This document shows positions 1-10,200 of a stretch of DNA of 64,000 nt, piece after piece. This DNA comes from Pseudobutyrivibrio sp. OR37. Lineage in GTDB: Bacteria; Bacillota; Clostridia; Lachnospirales; Lachnospiraceae. Below the pieces are notes generated by a model. The model saw only the letters and a program-made list of their open reading frames with translations, searched no databases and was not told the origin of the DNA. Every line of letters starts with the position of its first letter. The stretch's first letter is position 1. Location of the stretch: assembly GCF_900113655.1 (NCBI RefSeq), contig NZ_FOQF01000016.1, positions 18,039-82,038 on the forward strand. Reading direction: 5' to 3'. Both the position numbers and the translations under genes were made by a program.

Positions 1-2181
1 GTATACGACCCACAAAAGGATAGCCGTAGCTATACAAGCAAGGCAGTAGTTCTTTCTGATGATGTAAGAGTCTACTATAACAAATACTATTTGAATAAAG
101 GTACCGATTACACTATCACCTATAAGAATAATGTAAATGCAGGTGATGCTACTGCGGTTATCACAGGAAAGGGCTTGTATAAGGGTACAGTAAATTATAC
201 TTATAAGATTAAGCCTTTAAGTCTTAATAACAAAAATAGTAGTATTTGGTACAAGGGACAAAAAACTAATTTAATTACCCTTAGATATAATGGTAATGTT
301 CAAAAGCCAAGAGCTACTATCAAATACAACTTAACTGATAATACGGCAATTACCTTAAAAGAAAATGTTGATTACAAATTGATTTTTGATAACACAGATA
401 GTAAATCTAGCCTTTATGACAAAGATGCTTTTAAAAAGGAAGGCACTTATGTGGTTTCGGTTTGTAGCTTAAATAAAAACTTTACCGGTGCCATGACGTA
501 TACTGTTGAAATCAATAAAAAGATTCCAATGACTAAGTGTAAATCATATATGCCTAGTGTAGTTGATATCACAAAACTGGAAAAAGGGTTAATACCGGCG
601 AGTACTTTTGAAAAATGGGCTAAGGTTACCTATGGTAATCGTACTTTAAAAGAAGGTATAGATTTTACTTTGGAAGTAAAACCAACAGATAAGCCTAATG
701 TTGGTTACTTTATATATATTGCTAACCCTGATTCTGATTTTACAGGAACGTTGGTAAAGAAAGTAACAATTAAGTGTAGATCTATATCTAATGTGTACGT
801 AGTGATGCCTAAACCTGATGATATTTTAGCTTATGAAATGGAAAATGGCGGAATGGGATCGACATCCTGGTATGAAAATAATGTACAGGTATACCCAAGT
901 GCAGCAGCTTCGAAAGATAGCTCAAAGAGGCTGGAAGTAGGTGAAGAGTACATAATTTCTAATGTAAGTAGGGATTGGAATACAGGAAAAGTTAGTGTGA
1001 CATTGACTGGAATCTGTGATGGCAACTATGTATGCCAAGGAGATAAGGTGGTTTCTACTTCTCTAAATTTACCTAGCATTGAAAATACAAAAGTTACTAC
1101 CCCAGGTCTTGTATATGTCGGTGGATACCCTAATATCTCTAAGGTATTAAAAGTTACTTACAAAGGTGAAGAGCTTAAAGGCTTAGAAACTAAAAATGTT
1201 ACACAAGTCAAAAAAGATTATGATTATTATTATTCAATAGAAGATTTATCAAATAGTAAATACAAAGTACGTATTACAGGTAGACCAGGACGTTTTAAAG
1301 GTAAAAAAGAGTTGACAATTACCTTACCTAAAATGAATCTTTCAAGCAAAGATACCGAGATCAAAGCAGCTAATGATAAAACACCTTTTAATTCTCAAGT
1401 AAGAGTTAGACTTGCTAGTTGTGACTATAAGTACAACCCTACAGGATGTAAGCAGGGGATAGCAGAAGTCAGCTATTTGAATAGAGAAAGCAACACAGGT
1501 GTGTATTTAAATAGAACAAAAGATTGTAAGATAACCTGGCAGAATGTAAATAAAGTAGGCACAGGTCAGGTTACCATTACAGGTATTGGCATTTTTACAG
1601 GCAAGGTAGTTTACAAATACAAAATTGAGCCTTATGACATAAGCAAAAATGGAGTTGATAAGGGGATTTCAAATATTGTAGCCAAAAGCACAGCTGGTCT
1701 TAATGCACCTACAATCAATCTGTACCACAACGGAAGAAAGCTTGTGGCTGGCACAGACTACAGCAAAGTAATCTACAAATATGCTGATGGTACACCTATC
1801 GGAGCAAAGGATATAGTAAAGCCTGGCACAAAGATTGCAGTTACCATCAATGGAAAGGGTAACTACACTGGCTCTTTCACACAGGTAGTCACTGTTGAGA
1901 GCAATAACATCGCCAAGGCAAAGCAGGCACCTATCAGCAAAACGGTTGTTTTAGACCCAAATAAAAAAGCCGGTATGACAAAGCTTACAAATGCAGATAT
2001 CAAGCTTACCTACAATGGGGAGGCAGTGCCAAGTGACGCATTTGTTATAAAAGAGTGCACTTATAAAAATAATAATAAACTCGGGGATGCAACAGTAGTT
2101 ATCGAAGGAAAAGGTGAAAAGGGCTTCGCAGGTACACTCACAGTCAAATACAAGATTGTGGCAAAAAATATTTCTAGATAA
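1..2181 (+). CDS. C-terminal part of a giant secreted beta-module protein (5' end outside window)
   Basis: The reading frame is open from base 1, so the true start lies upstream; 726 residues are visible. The visible part is an array of beta modules of 80-100 residues with the core GTDYTITYKNNVNAG followed by an IxGKGxYxG strand-turn. The last ~230 residues align by eye with the C-termini of the proteins at 49331 and 7275 (a KPGTKIAVTINGKGNYTGS-like module, then a final module with a KLTYNGEAVP-like segment ending in KYKIVAKNISR). It is therefore a paralogue of those LRR proteins, and its missing N-terminus probably carried a signal peptide, acidic linker and LRRs. No sorting motif follows the last module. 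No clear terminator separates it from the next gene. The biochemical function is unknown; a surface adhesin or secreted matrix protein is the likely class. Confidence 0.85.
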   Translation, partial: VYDPQKDSRSYTSKAVVLSDDVRVYYNKYYLNKGTDYTITYKNNVNAGDATAVITGKGLYKGTVNYTYKIKPLSLNNKNSSIWYKGQKTNLITLRYNGNVQKPRATIKYNLTDNTAITLKENVDYKLIFDNTDSKSSLYDKDAFKKEGTYVVSVCSLNKNFTGAMTYTVEINKKIPMTKCKSYMPSVVDITKLEKGLIPASTFEKWAKVTYGNRTLKEGIDFTLEVKPTDKPNVGYFIYIANPDSDFTGTLVKKVTIKCRSISNVYVVMPKPDDILAYEMENGGMGSTSWYENNVQVYPSAAASKDSSKRLEVGEEYIISNVSRDWNTGKVSVTLTGICDGNYVCQGDKVVSTSLNLPSIENTKVTTPGLVYVGGYPNISKVLKVTYKGEELKGLETKNVTQVKKDYDYYYSIEDLSNSKYKVRITGRPGRFKGKKELTITLPKMNLSSKDTEIKAANDKTPFNSQVRVRLASCDYKYNPTGCKQGIAEVSYLNRESNTGVYLNRTKDCKITWQNVNKVGTGQVTITGIGIFTGKVVYKYKIEPYDISKNGVDKGISNIVAKSTAGLNAPTINLYHNGRKLVAGTDYSKVIYKYADGTPIGAKDIVKPGTKIAVTINGKGNYTGSFTQVVTVESNNIAKAKQAPISKTVVLDPNKKAGMTKLTNADIKLTYNGEAVPSDAFVIKECTYKNNNKLGDATVVIEGKGEKGFAGTLTVKYKIVAKNISR

Positions 2182-2231
2182 TATTTGGCATAATCTTATG
2201 TAAATTAAATGTGAATTATATACCACTGATG

Positions 2232-2260
2232 TTGTATTGAAATCATGGCAGTGATACAAT
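2232..2260 (+). promoter_or_regulatory. sigma-A type promoter of the 2326 gene
   Basis: TTGTAT (2232-2237), a 17-nt spacer and TACAAT (2255-2260), with TG one base upstream of the -10 (extended -10). An imperfect dyad (CACTGATG at 2223-2230 against CATGGCAGTG at 2244-2253) brackets the -35 and could be an operator. The same TTGNAT-N17-TACAAT layout recurs before 49331 and 54372. Confidence 0.65.
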
Positions 2261-2325
2261 ATATTGTGTATTAATTTATGTAGAACAGTATTTAGTTCTA
2301 TTAGTTTTATGAAAGGGAAAATGCT

Positions 2326-5300
2326 ATGAAGAAAAGAGTTCGTATGTTGTCATTGCTGCTTAGTGCTTGCATGATGCTGAATCTCGCTCCCGTGCCTGTT
2401 TATGCTAGCGAAGCGCAAGCAGAAGTAGCCGTGGACGAATCATTTTCTGACGTGGACACTCCAGCAGCAGAAGAAGTTCAGTCAGAAGAAACAAATACTG
2501 AAAATGAGACTCCAGCAGAAGAGACAAATAAAGAAGACTTTAATAATGAAGCAGATACAGAAGAAAATCAGGTGGTAGTAGAAGAACCTGAGGAAGAAGC
2601 TCTTGTTGGAGAGGGAGAGGAAGCTCCTGAAACTCCAGCAGAAGAGCCAGCAACAGAAAAAGAAAATGAGTCAGAATATTTTGAAGTAACAGATGGTGTG
2701 CTTACACTTAAGAGTGGTGTAGACAAGAACAAACTACCTAAGAAAATTACTTTAGATTTGTTTGCAAAAACAAATGCTAAAATCACAAAAATTGGTGCAG
2801 ATGTTTTCGCTGGCTCAAGCATTATGGAAATCACTGTTCCAAAGACAGTTTCTGAGTTTGGCGTTGGGGCATTCAAGGATTGCCGAAGCTTAACAACTTT
2901 TGCATTTGAAGATAGCACTTCAGCTGCAACAGTTATTTCAGAGGATATGTTTTCTGGCTGTGCTAGTTTAAAGTGGTCAGGAAGCAGTGTGTACTTTAAC
3001 ATTCCAGATACAGTTACAGTAATTGGAAAAAATGCATTTTCAGGATGTACAGCACTTCAGGGAATCAACATTGGTTCTTCTGTTACTACAATCTCTGACT
3101 ATGCATTCAACGGTTGTACAAATTTAGTAAAGCTTGAAGGCTTTGGCAGCTCAAAGGTTGCAACAATTGGAGAGTATGCATTTTCTGGCACAGCAATTGA
3201 TGATGATGAAAGAAATGTTAAATTCCCATCAACATTAACAAAGATTAAATCAAATGCATTTGCAAAGTGTGAATACATCGGAATTGTCGATTTATCTAAT
3301 ACATCACTTACAAGCACAGGCTTGGATGCCAGATGTTTTGCTGATAGCCACATCCTTGGAATCAAGCTTCCTGCATCTTATAAATCAGTACCTGCCGGAG
3401 TATTTGAAGATTGTAAATACCTCGAGCAGATTACAATCGGTTCAACTGAAGCAGGCAAGGGCGTAGAAGTAATTGAGCCATACGCTTTCAAAAATTGTGA
3501 CAGACTTAAAAAGGTTATCCTTGAAAATTCAGTTACAACAGTAAAGGATTTTGCTTTCGATAATTGTACTTCACTTAAGACTATCGAAATCAATCAGAAG
3601 GATACCGAATCTGGTCTTACATCAGTTAAGCTTACAGCTGATTCATTCCCTATTTATCAGGGACTTGAAATCTATTCTTACAGCGGAACTGGTGAGGAAT
3701 GGGCAGGAACACATAAGGCAGACGGAATTGTCTACAAATCAAAGTTCACAGGAATGAAGGTTGTAACTAATGGCGCAGCTTTAGGAAATTCCTTAAGCAC
3801 CACACCTGGTGTAAACGTAAGTGTTGGAACCAAGGTAACAGTTAAGGATACCCCAGCAACAGGCTACTACCTTATTTCTATGACACATGGTCCTTTACCA
3901 AAGGGCGTTGATTATACAAAGCGTTTTGTTGATTCTTCAAAATCATTTGTAGTATCTTCAGCAGATATCAAAAATAATGAAATCGTTGTAAACGCAGCAT
4001 TCGCAAAATTGCCTAATGATGTAACCTTCACATTTGAAGATTCAAAAGATGCTAATAAAGTTGTTCGTGATGGAAAAGAATTTTCAGTAACCTACGATAC
4101 TGCAAATCAGATTGAACAGCTGCTTATCAGAGCAAAGACTAATAATGGCTACGGAACAGTTTACTCAAACCCATGGCTGTGGAACTTTGCTACAAGTGAT
4201 AAATCAGTTGTAACAGTGGATGCAAATGGTAAGATAAAGCTTCTCAAGAAGACATCTGCAAACAAGACAGTTTATGTAACAGCTACATTAAAGGCTAATT
4301 CAAACATTCAGTTAAAGCTCAAGGTTAAGGTTAACGGCGAGACAAAGTTCAAAGACGTAAGGGGAGTTGAGTTCCCAAATCGTCCTTACAAGTTTGAAAG
4401 TGGAATTGATACAGATGCAGGCATGTCATACATCCAGACTTCAAAGGCTTGGGTAGAGGCAGGCGCATCAAACAAATTAACAAGAGACTTTGAGGTTAAG
4501 GTTGATGCGGTTGATGAGCTTGACAATTCAATCGAATCAAGCTTCAAATGGCAGAGTGGTGACACAGCCATTGCCAAGGTTAAATCAGCAACAACAGATT
4601 GTAATGAAAACACAATTATGATTTGTGGTGTTGGTGAGACTACAATCACAGCTACTTCAACAGTTGATGCCAACAAGAGCATTTCATTTATAGTAAGAGT
4701 CGTTGATAAGACACCTTATGTTGCAGACGAGACAATCACAATCAACGCTCCTGCTACAGAAATTGATAGCGTTGGCAGCATTGCAAAGGGAATCGAGTTC
4801 TCACTTATCCAGGCATACGGCGGTGTGATTGCAAAGGATCACATCACAGTTGTTAAGAAGAACGGAACTAAGTGGGATGACTTATCTGAGTACTTCGTTG
4901 TTGAAAAATATGGCGATTTAAAGGATAACGTTCAAAAGATGTTAATTGCTGTTGCAGAGGGCACAAGCTATTACAACAACAATGCATCATACACAAATCT
5001 TTACTTAAAGCTGAGTGTAGATGGTGATTACTACTATGTAGCTTTCCCTAAGATTACAATAGCCAATAAAAAGCCAGCACCTTCAATCAGCAAGATTACA
5101 GGTAAGATTAACACCTTCTACACTAACGATGCTCCAGAGCAGGGCGAAGTAGTAATTAAGCTCAAGAGCCCAACAGGTTATGCCTTCGACAATAGCTACA
5201 AGCCAGTTCTTGAGTCAGCAGAAACAGATACAGAAGAAAACTTCTCAAAGAACTTTAAGGTTCTCACTACTGATGACAAGGATTTCACAACCTTAAAGAT

Positions 5301-7161
5301 TGTTCAGAAGCAGAGAACTCTTGAGACAAACACACAGAACAAGGTTATTACAACTGGTTATCTCAAGTTCAAGTACAACGGTTACGATGCATGCAAATTA
5401 AAGATTACTGTACCTACAGGACGCACAGCACCAAGCCTTTCACTTGAAAAGACATCGGTTACAACACATAAATACGCTAAGGGACAGACTTACGAGATTG
5501 CCCTTCTTGAAAAGAAAAACAACAAGAAGGAAGTAGTTGATATTGATGATAGCTTTACAGGTATTGAATACACAGGTAATTCAAGCTACTACTTCAACTA
5601 CAATGAATTAGAGCCAGCCTTTGATAAGGCAAATGATAAGCTTGTAGTAAAGCTTGCAGATGAGGCACCTTCTACTACAGCAAAGGCTTGCATGCTTGTA
5701 GAAAATAAATATTGGACATCACCTGTTTCGCTTACTCTTACAATCAATGTAAGCAGTGCAAAGCCAAGCATTGTAATTAGCGATAACAGCCAGATTAATC
5801 TTAACCTTGCAAATTCTACTAGCAACTATGTAACCTTCAATGTTAAGAGCGATTTCATGGATAGCTCTAAGGCAACATTTGATGGATTCAATACCACAAA
5901 TGCTGGCAAGGCTAGAGACGAAGCAGAAAAGATTAAAGTTGCTTACGCAGCTGGCAAGATTACAGCAACAGTAGATCCTAAGAATCTACCAAAGTATGGA
6001 ACATACACATTCAAGAGTGCTTATGAAGTTCCTTACACAGGTTCAAATATATTACCTTACTCAGCATTTGCTACTGTAAAGGTAAAGATTTATGAGACTA
6101 AGCCAGTAATCTCGCTTAAGGCTACAACAACTACTCTTAACAACACACTTGTTGGAGTAAAGGATTCAAATGGAAATCTTGAGGAAATTGCAAAGATTCC
6201 ATACACAGTAAAGAATTCGTGGGCAGGCGCTAACAACACAGTTAATAACGGCAGCTACAAGATTACTAATGTAACAAGCACTAACAAGAAGAATCATTAT
6301 GATTATTCATCTGTAAGTGCTGCACCTGTAAGCCTTTCATTTGTAGATGGCAACCTTTATGTTTACCTAAACAAGAGACTTGCAAACACTGAAAAGTTCA
6401 AGCTTTCAGGTATCACAGTAGATGGTGTTGCTGCACCAGATATCACTCTTACAGTAAAGGCTACAAATGCTAAGCCAGTATTAACAATCAAGTCTGATAA
6501 CAAAAAGATTAACGTGTTGCAGGCACCAACAGATGCAGTTACATATACACTTGCATTAAAGAATTATAACGGCCAGATTGATGCTTCTAAGTTCATGCTT
6601 ACTAGCGAAATCAACAATAAGGCAACACAAAGATGGAATAACGATACAAATACCTTCCACTTCATGCTTGATGGAAATGAAGGTAACAAGTGCAAGCTTA
6701 AAGCAAACAGTAAGTACTTCGGAAAGATTAAGAACCAAAACTACATCTACAAGGGTGTTTACGTATTTGGTAACGGTGGTACTAATCCAATCAAGACTGA
6801 CGCAGTCGAGCTTAGTACAAAGCCTATCCAGACAATGCCAAAGGTAACACAGAGCTCTACAAAGGCTACAGTTTACATTGGTAACAAGGCTAAGACAGCA
6901 AAGATTATTGTTACTCCAAAGGAAGGCAGCACAGCAAAGATTTCAAACGTCGCTTGGTCTACAAAGACTAACAAGACACTTCAGAAAGCATTTGCAAATC
7001 CTGTATATGATGAGACTACTAATGCTCTTACTATCCAGATTAAGAATGCTGCACTACTAAAGAAAAACACAACATATACACTTACTTACAATATCGTTTG
7101 TGAAGGACAGCTCGAAGGTTCAATCGGCACAGAATTCACAGTAAAAGTACTTGTAAAATAA
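2326..7161 (+). CDS. giant secreted LRR_5 / bacterial Ig-like repeat protein, 1611 aa
   Basis: The signal peptide is residues 1-27 (cleavage after VYA), followed by a Glu-rich disordered stretch to about 118. Residues ~120-470 are BspA-type LRR_5 repeats (IGKNAFSGCTALQGINI-like units). Two Big_2-like Ig domains follow (~565-672 with SDKSVVTVDANGKIKLLKK, and ~685-795). The C-terminal half is about seven divergent modules of ~110 residues, each opening with a KPxIxI/KPxLxI strand (SAKPSIVI, ETKPVISL, NAKPVLTI). These differ from the GKGxYxG modules of the other members, and the Gly-Leu-Trp motif is absent, so this is a separate branch of the family. The start is set by AAAGGG 10 nt upstream. 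It has its own promoter and a UUCG-capped terminator. A secreted adhesin-like role is inferred; no enzymatic motif is visible. Confidence 0.85.
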   Translation: MKKRVRMLSLLLSACMMLNLAPVPVYASEAQAEVAVDESFSDVDTPAAEEVQSEETNTENETPAEETNKEDFNNEADTEENQVVVEEPEEEALVGEGEEAPETPAEEPATEKENESEYFEVTDGVLTLKSGVDKNKLPKKITLDLFAKTNAKITKIGADVFAGSSIMEITVPKTVSEFGVGAFKDCRSLTTFAFEDSTSAATVISEDMFSGCASLKWSGSSVYFNIPDTVTVIGKNAFSGCTALQGINIGSSVTTISDYAFNGCTNLVKLEGFGSSKVATIGEYAFSGTAIDDDERNVKFPSTLTKIKSNAFAKCEYIGIVDLSNTSLTSTGLDARCFADSHILGIKLPASYKSVPAGVFEDCKYLEQITIGSTEAGKGVEVIEPYAFKNCDRLKKVILENSVTTVKDFAFDNCTSLKTIEINQKDTESGLTSVKLTADSFPIYQGLEIYSYSGTGEEWAGTHKADGIVYKSKFTGMKVVTNGAALGNSLSTTPGVNVSVGTKVTVKDTPATGYYLISMTHGPLPKGVDYTKRFVDSSKSFVVSSADIKNNEIVVNAAFAKLPNDVTFTFEDSKDANKVVRDGKEFSVTYDTANQIEQLLIRAKTNNGYGTVYSNPWLWNFATSDKSVVTVDANGKIKLLKKTSANKTVYVTATLKANSNIQLKLKVKVNGETKFKDVRGVEFPNRPYKFESGIDTDAGMSYIQTSKAWVEAGASNKLTRDFEVKVDAVDELDNSIESSFKWQSGDTAIAKVKSATTDCNENTIMICGVGETTITATSTVDANKSISFIVRVVDKTPYVADETITINAPATEIDSVGSIAKGIEFSLIQAYGGVIAKDHITVVKKNGTKWDDLSEYFVVEKYGDLKDNVQKMLIAVAEGTSYYNNNASYTNLYLKLSVDGDYYYVAFPKITIANKKPAPSISKITGKINTFYTNDAPEQGEVVIKLKSPTGYAFDNSYKPVLESAETDTEENFSKNFKVLTTDDKDFTTLKIVQKQRTLETNTQNKVITTGYLKFKYNGYDACKLKITVPTGRTAPSLSLEKTSVTTHKYAKGQTYEIALLEKKNNKKEVVDIDDSFTGIEYTGNSSYYFNYNELEPAFDKANDKLVVKLADEAPSTTAKACMLVENKYWTSPVSLTLTINVSSAKPSIVISDNSQINLNLANSTSNYVTFNVKSDFMDSSKATFDGFNTTNAGKARDEAEKIKVAYAAGKITATVDPKNLPKYGTYTFKSAYEVPYTGSNILPYSAFATVKVKIYETKPVISLKATTTTLNNTLVGVKDSNGNLEEIAKIPYTVKNSWAGANNTVNNGSYKITNVTSTNKKNHYDYSSVSAAPVSLSFVDGNLYVYLNKRLANTEKFKLSGITVDGVAAPDITLTVKATNAKPVLTIKSDNKKINVLQAPTDAVTYTLALKNYNGQIDASKFMLTSEINNKATQRWNNDTNTFHFMLDGNEGNKCKLKANSKYFGKIKNQNYIYKGVYVFGNGGTNPIKTDAVELSTKPIQTMPKVTQSSTKATVYIGNKAKTAKIIVTPKEGSTAKISNVAWSTKTNKTLQKAFANPVYDETTNALTIQIKNAALLKKNTTYTLTYNIVCEGQLEGSIGTEFTVKVLVK

Positions 7162-7170
7162 TATGATTAC

Positions 7171-7198
7171 AATGGCAGTCTTCGGACTGCCATTTATT
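7171..7198 (+). terminator. intrinsic terminator after the 2326 gene
   Basis: Perfect 10-bp stem AATGGCAGTC/GACTGCCATT capped by a stable UUCG tetraloop, followed by a short U-rich tail (TATT). The weak U-run may let some transcription continue into 7275, which has no convincing promoter of its own. Confidence 0.7.
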
Positions 7199-7251
7199 CA
7201 GCTGTGGCCACAGTCTATGCTGCTGAGGTTACAGACAATGAAGAATATTAA
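7198..7251 (+). pseudogene. relic of a signal-peptide end (…TVYAAEVTDNEEY stop)
   Basis: Between the terminator and the next gene, the frame beginning at 7198 reads SAVATVYAAEVTDNEEY and then stops. This matches the signal-peptide cleavage region plus the start of the acidic linker in the neighbouring paralogues (DVYAAEFYESAQE at 7275, NVYAAELNSSAQE at 11785). There is no start codon or hydrophobic core upstream. I read it as the remnant of a deleted family member or a partial duplication of a 5' end; chance similarity cannot be excluded over so short a stretch. Confidence 0.5.
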
Positions 7252-7274
7252 CTAGAAGGTAGGCAGAAATTATA

Positions 7275-10200
7275 ATGAAAAAGGCAACAAGGTTTTTAAG
7301 CCTTGCACTTGCAGCAGCAATTACATTCACCTCTTTTGAGGCGGATGTATATGCTGCTGAATTTTATGAGAGTGCACAGGAAAATAATGTTTCGGATGAA
7401 TCATCAGAAGAATTATCAGAAGAATCAGCAGAGGAACAAATTATAGCAGAGGAAAATGAAGAAACAGAACCTGCTAAAGAAGATAAAGAAGAAATTATAG
7501 AAGAATCTGCGGAAGAAGTAAAAGAAGAAGTAAAAAAAGAAATAAATGAAGTCGCTGATGAGGAAGAAGCTTTTGCAAGAGAGCATACTACTGAAGAGCA
7601 GGAACTTCTATCTGAAGAAATTGAAGCTGAGCAAAAGCTTCTTGCAGTAGCTGGTAAAGCAGTTGATATCAATTCTCAAGGTGTAGTTTCATCAACAATT
7701 AACTATAAGTATGATCCAAATACAAAAACTCTTACTATTACAGGTAAGGGTGCAATGCCAGACATTACACCTGGAAGCGCGATACTCCCAGGTTATGTAA
7801 ATGCTATATATAATAAAGACGTTAACATAGTAATTGAAGAGGGAATTACATCAATTGGAAAATATAATTTCCTATTTCCAAATTCTATAAAATCCATAAA
7901 GCTCCCAAAATCACTTACAAAAATTGGTGATTATGCTTTCATGTTTAACGATTTTCAAAACGATTTATATATTCCAGCTTCAGTAGTAACAATAGGTAAG
8001 TACGCATTTGCTGGTTGCCATATTGATTCAACAGTCGCTATTGATGAAGCAAGTAAGCTGAAAAGCATTCCAGACAGTTGTTTTAAATTAGCCGGATTGA
8101 ACAGTATTGAATTTCCAGCTTCTTTAACCTCCATAGCAGCAAACGCATTTTATAATTGTACAAATCTAAAAAAGATTGTTTTTAAGGGCAATATGCCATC
8201 TATTGGAGCTAACGCATTTGCCGGTGTAAATGCACTAGCTTATTATCCTGTAGATAATAAAACATACACACAAAGCAAGATGAATGCAGCGTCAAAGCAG
8301 TTTGAGTCTGTTACCTGGTACACAGGTGCATCAATTGTAAATAGTGCAAAGACAGGTGACCTTAGCTGGAGCTATGATGAAAAGACCAAGACTTTAAGAA
8401 TTAGTGGTACTGGTGCTATGGCTGATTACAGCATGACAGATAAAGCTCCTTGGTATGGCATGAATATTGAATCACTGGTCATTGATTCAGGTGTAACAAG
8501 AATAGGTAATTATGCTTTTGCTGATATGACTATAGCCAGGATGTCTATGCCAAGCACTATTAATCAGATTGGTGATTATGCATTCTTAAATGCCACATGC
8601 GGAAGTAACAATAAACCAGACGAAAGCTTCCAGTTAAGCAATGCCAAATATTTCACACAGATAGGTGAAGGTTCATTTGAGAATGCCACCTTTATAACAA
8701 ATGGCGCTACAGTACTTGATTTGTCAAATGCAGCAGTAATCGGGAAAAAAGCTTTTTACAATTGCTGGATAACAACAGGCAATGATGTGGCAAAGCTGTC
8801 AGTCAGATTTTCAAATGACCTTAAGAGAATCGAGGATCACACATTTGAAAATGCTACATTTATAAATGGTCAATTAACACTGCCAAATGGGCTTACCTAC
8901 GTTGGAGAAAAAGCCTTTTATAATGCTAGGAATATTAGCGGCACACTTACATTACCTGAATCCTTAGTAGAAGTAAGTGGTTACGCTTTCGCAAAGCTGG
9001 GTATTAGTAGTGTAAATGTAGGTGATGGGGTCAAGAATATTATGTCCTATGCCTTCAGCTCAGATAACAATCTGGACAACATTACATTAGGAAAGAATGT
9101 GGAGTTTGTTGGTTCACATGCATTCCATGGCGAAAAATTTCCTGTAACAGTTAATTTCTATGGCAAGGTGCCAAACTTTGGAAACCAGGTTTTTACCCAG
9201 ATAAACGCAGTAATCTATTCAGAAGATGATGCATGGGATAACTACCATTACGGTGATTTTCCATCTGTTTATCAGAATGTGAGCATAGTATTCAAAACAA
9301 AGCTGGTGCCAATCACTTTAAATTATTTTAACGATATGAACAAATCAAGTAACAAGCAGGATGTAGTTTACTTCAGAAAGAATAGAGCCTGTGCTGTTGG
9401 ATTTGATTTACCAAATTCTGTAGAAATAAACGGTCAAACCCAGTACGTAAGAGGTTGGTCCTTTACCAGCGATTTAACTTCCAAGGTAGATTCTAAATTT
9501 ACAGTTAGAAAGCCAATTTCTTTATACGCTTTGTTACCAAATGATGTTTCGTTACGAATTCCTGGTCCAGTAAATGATTACATAATGGATGCGATGGGAT
9601 TTCAGAGTGTTGAAGATATTCCAAAGGGTGTATGGGCATACTATACCAAACAGGTAAATTACACAGGTAAGCCAATTACAAATGTTGATTTAAAAGTATT
9701 TAATAATACAGTTAGCTTAACTGAAGGCGTTGATTATACTGCTAAATATTCCAACAATATCAATGCTGGTAAGGGAAAAATCACATTACAGTTTAAAGGC
9801 AGTTATTCTGGTAGTAAGACCTATGAATTTGATATTCTTCCAGAGAATATTGCTGGAAAGAATTACAACGTTGAATATAAGGATAAAGACTTAGAGACTA
9901 TCGAATTAGCTTATACTGGCAAGGTTCAAAAGCCAAAGCTTACAGTTAGAAGCAACGCCAAAAGGAAGCTGGTAGAGAATAAGGATTTTACAATCAAATA
10001 CATTGGCACAGATAAAAATGATGCTGAAAACTACAACAAAGATGCTTTCAAAGCGGTAGGAACATATAAAATCGAGGTAATTGGAAAAGGCAATTACGTT
10101 GGAAGAGTACAGTGTTTAGTTAAAATTGAAAACAAGATAGATATAAACAAGTGCCAAATTACTATTCCAAAGCTAAAGAGTTCAGATAATTACGAAGAGA

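Noticed and set aside
2568..3002. Long minus-strand ORFs opposite the acidic linkers (also at 7364-7672, 11637-12182, 23041-23256, 35091-35358, 49552-49764, 54500-54826)
   Set aside because: They are Ser/Thr/Leu-rich mirror images of Glu/Asp codon runs (GAA/GAG read as TTC/CTC/TCT), without ribosome binding sites.
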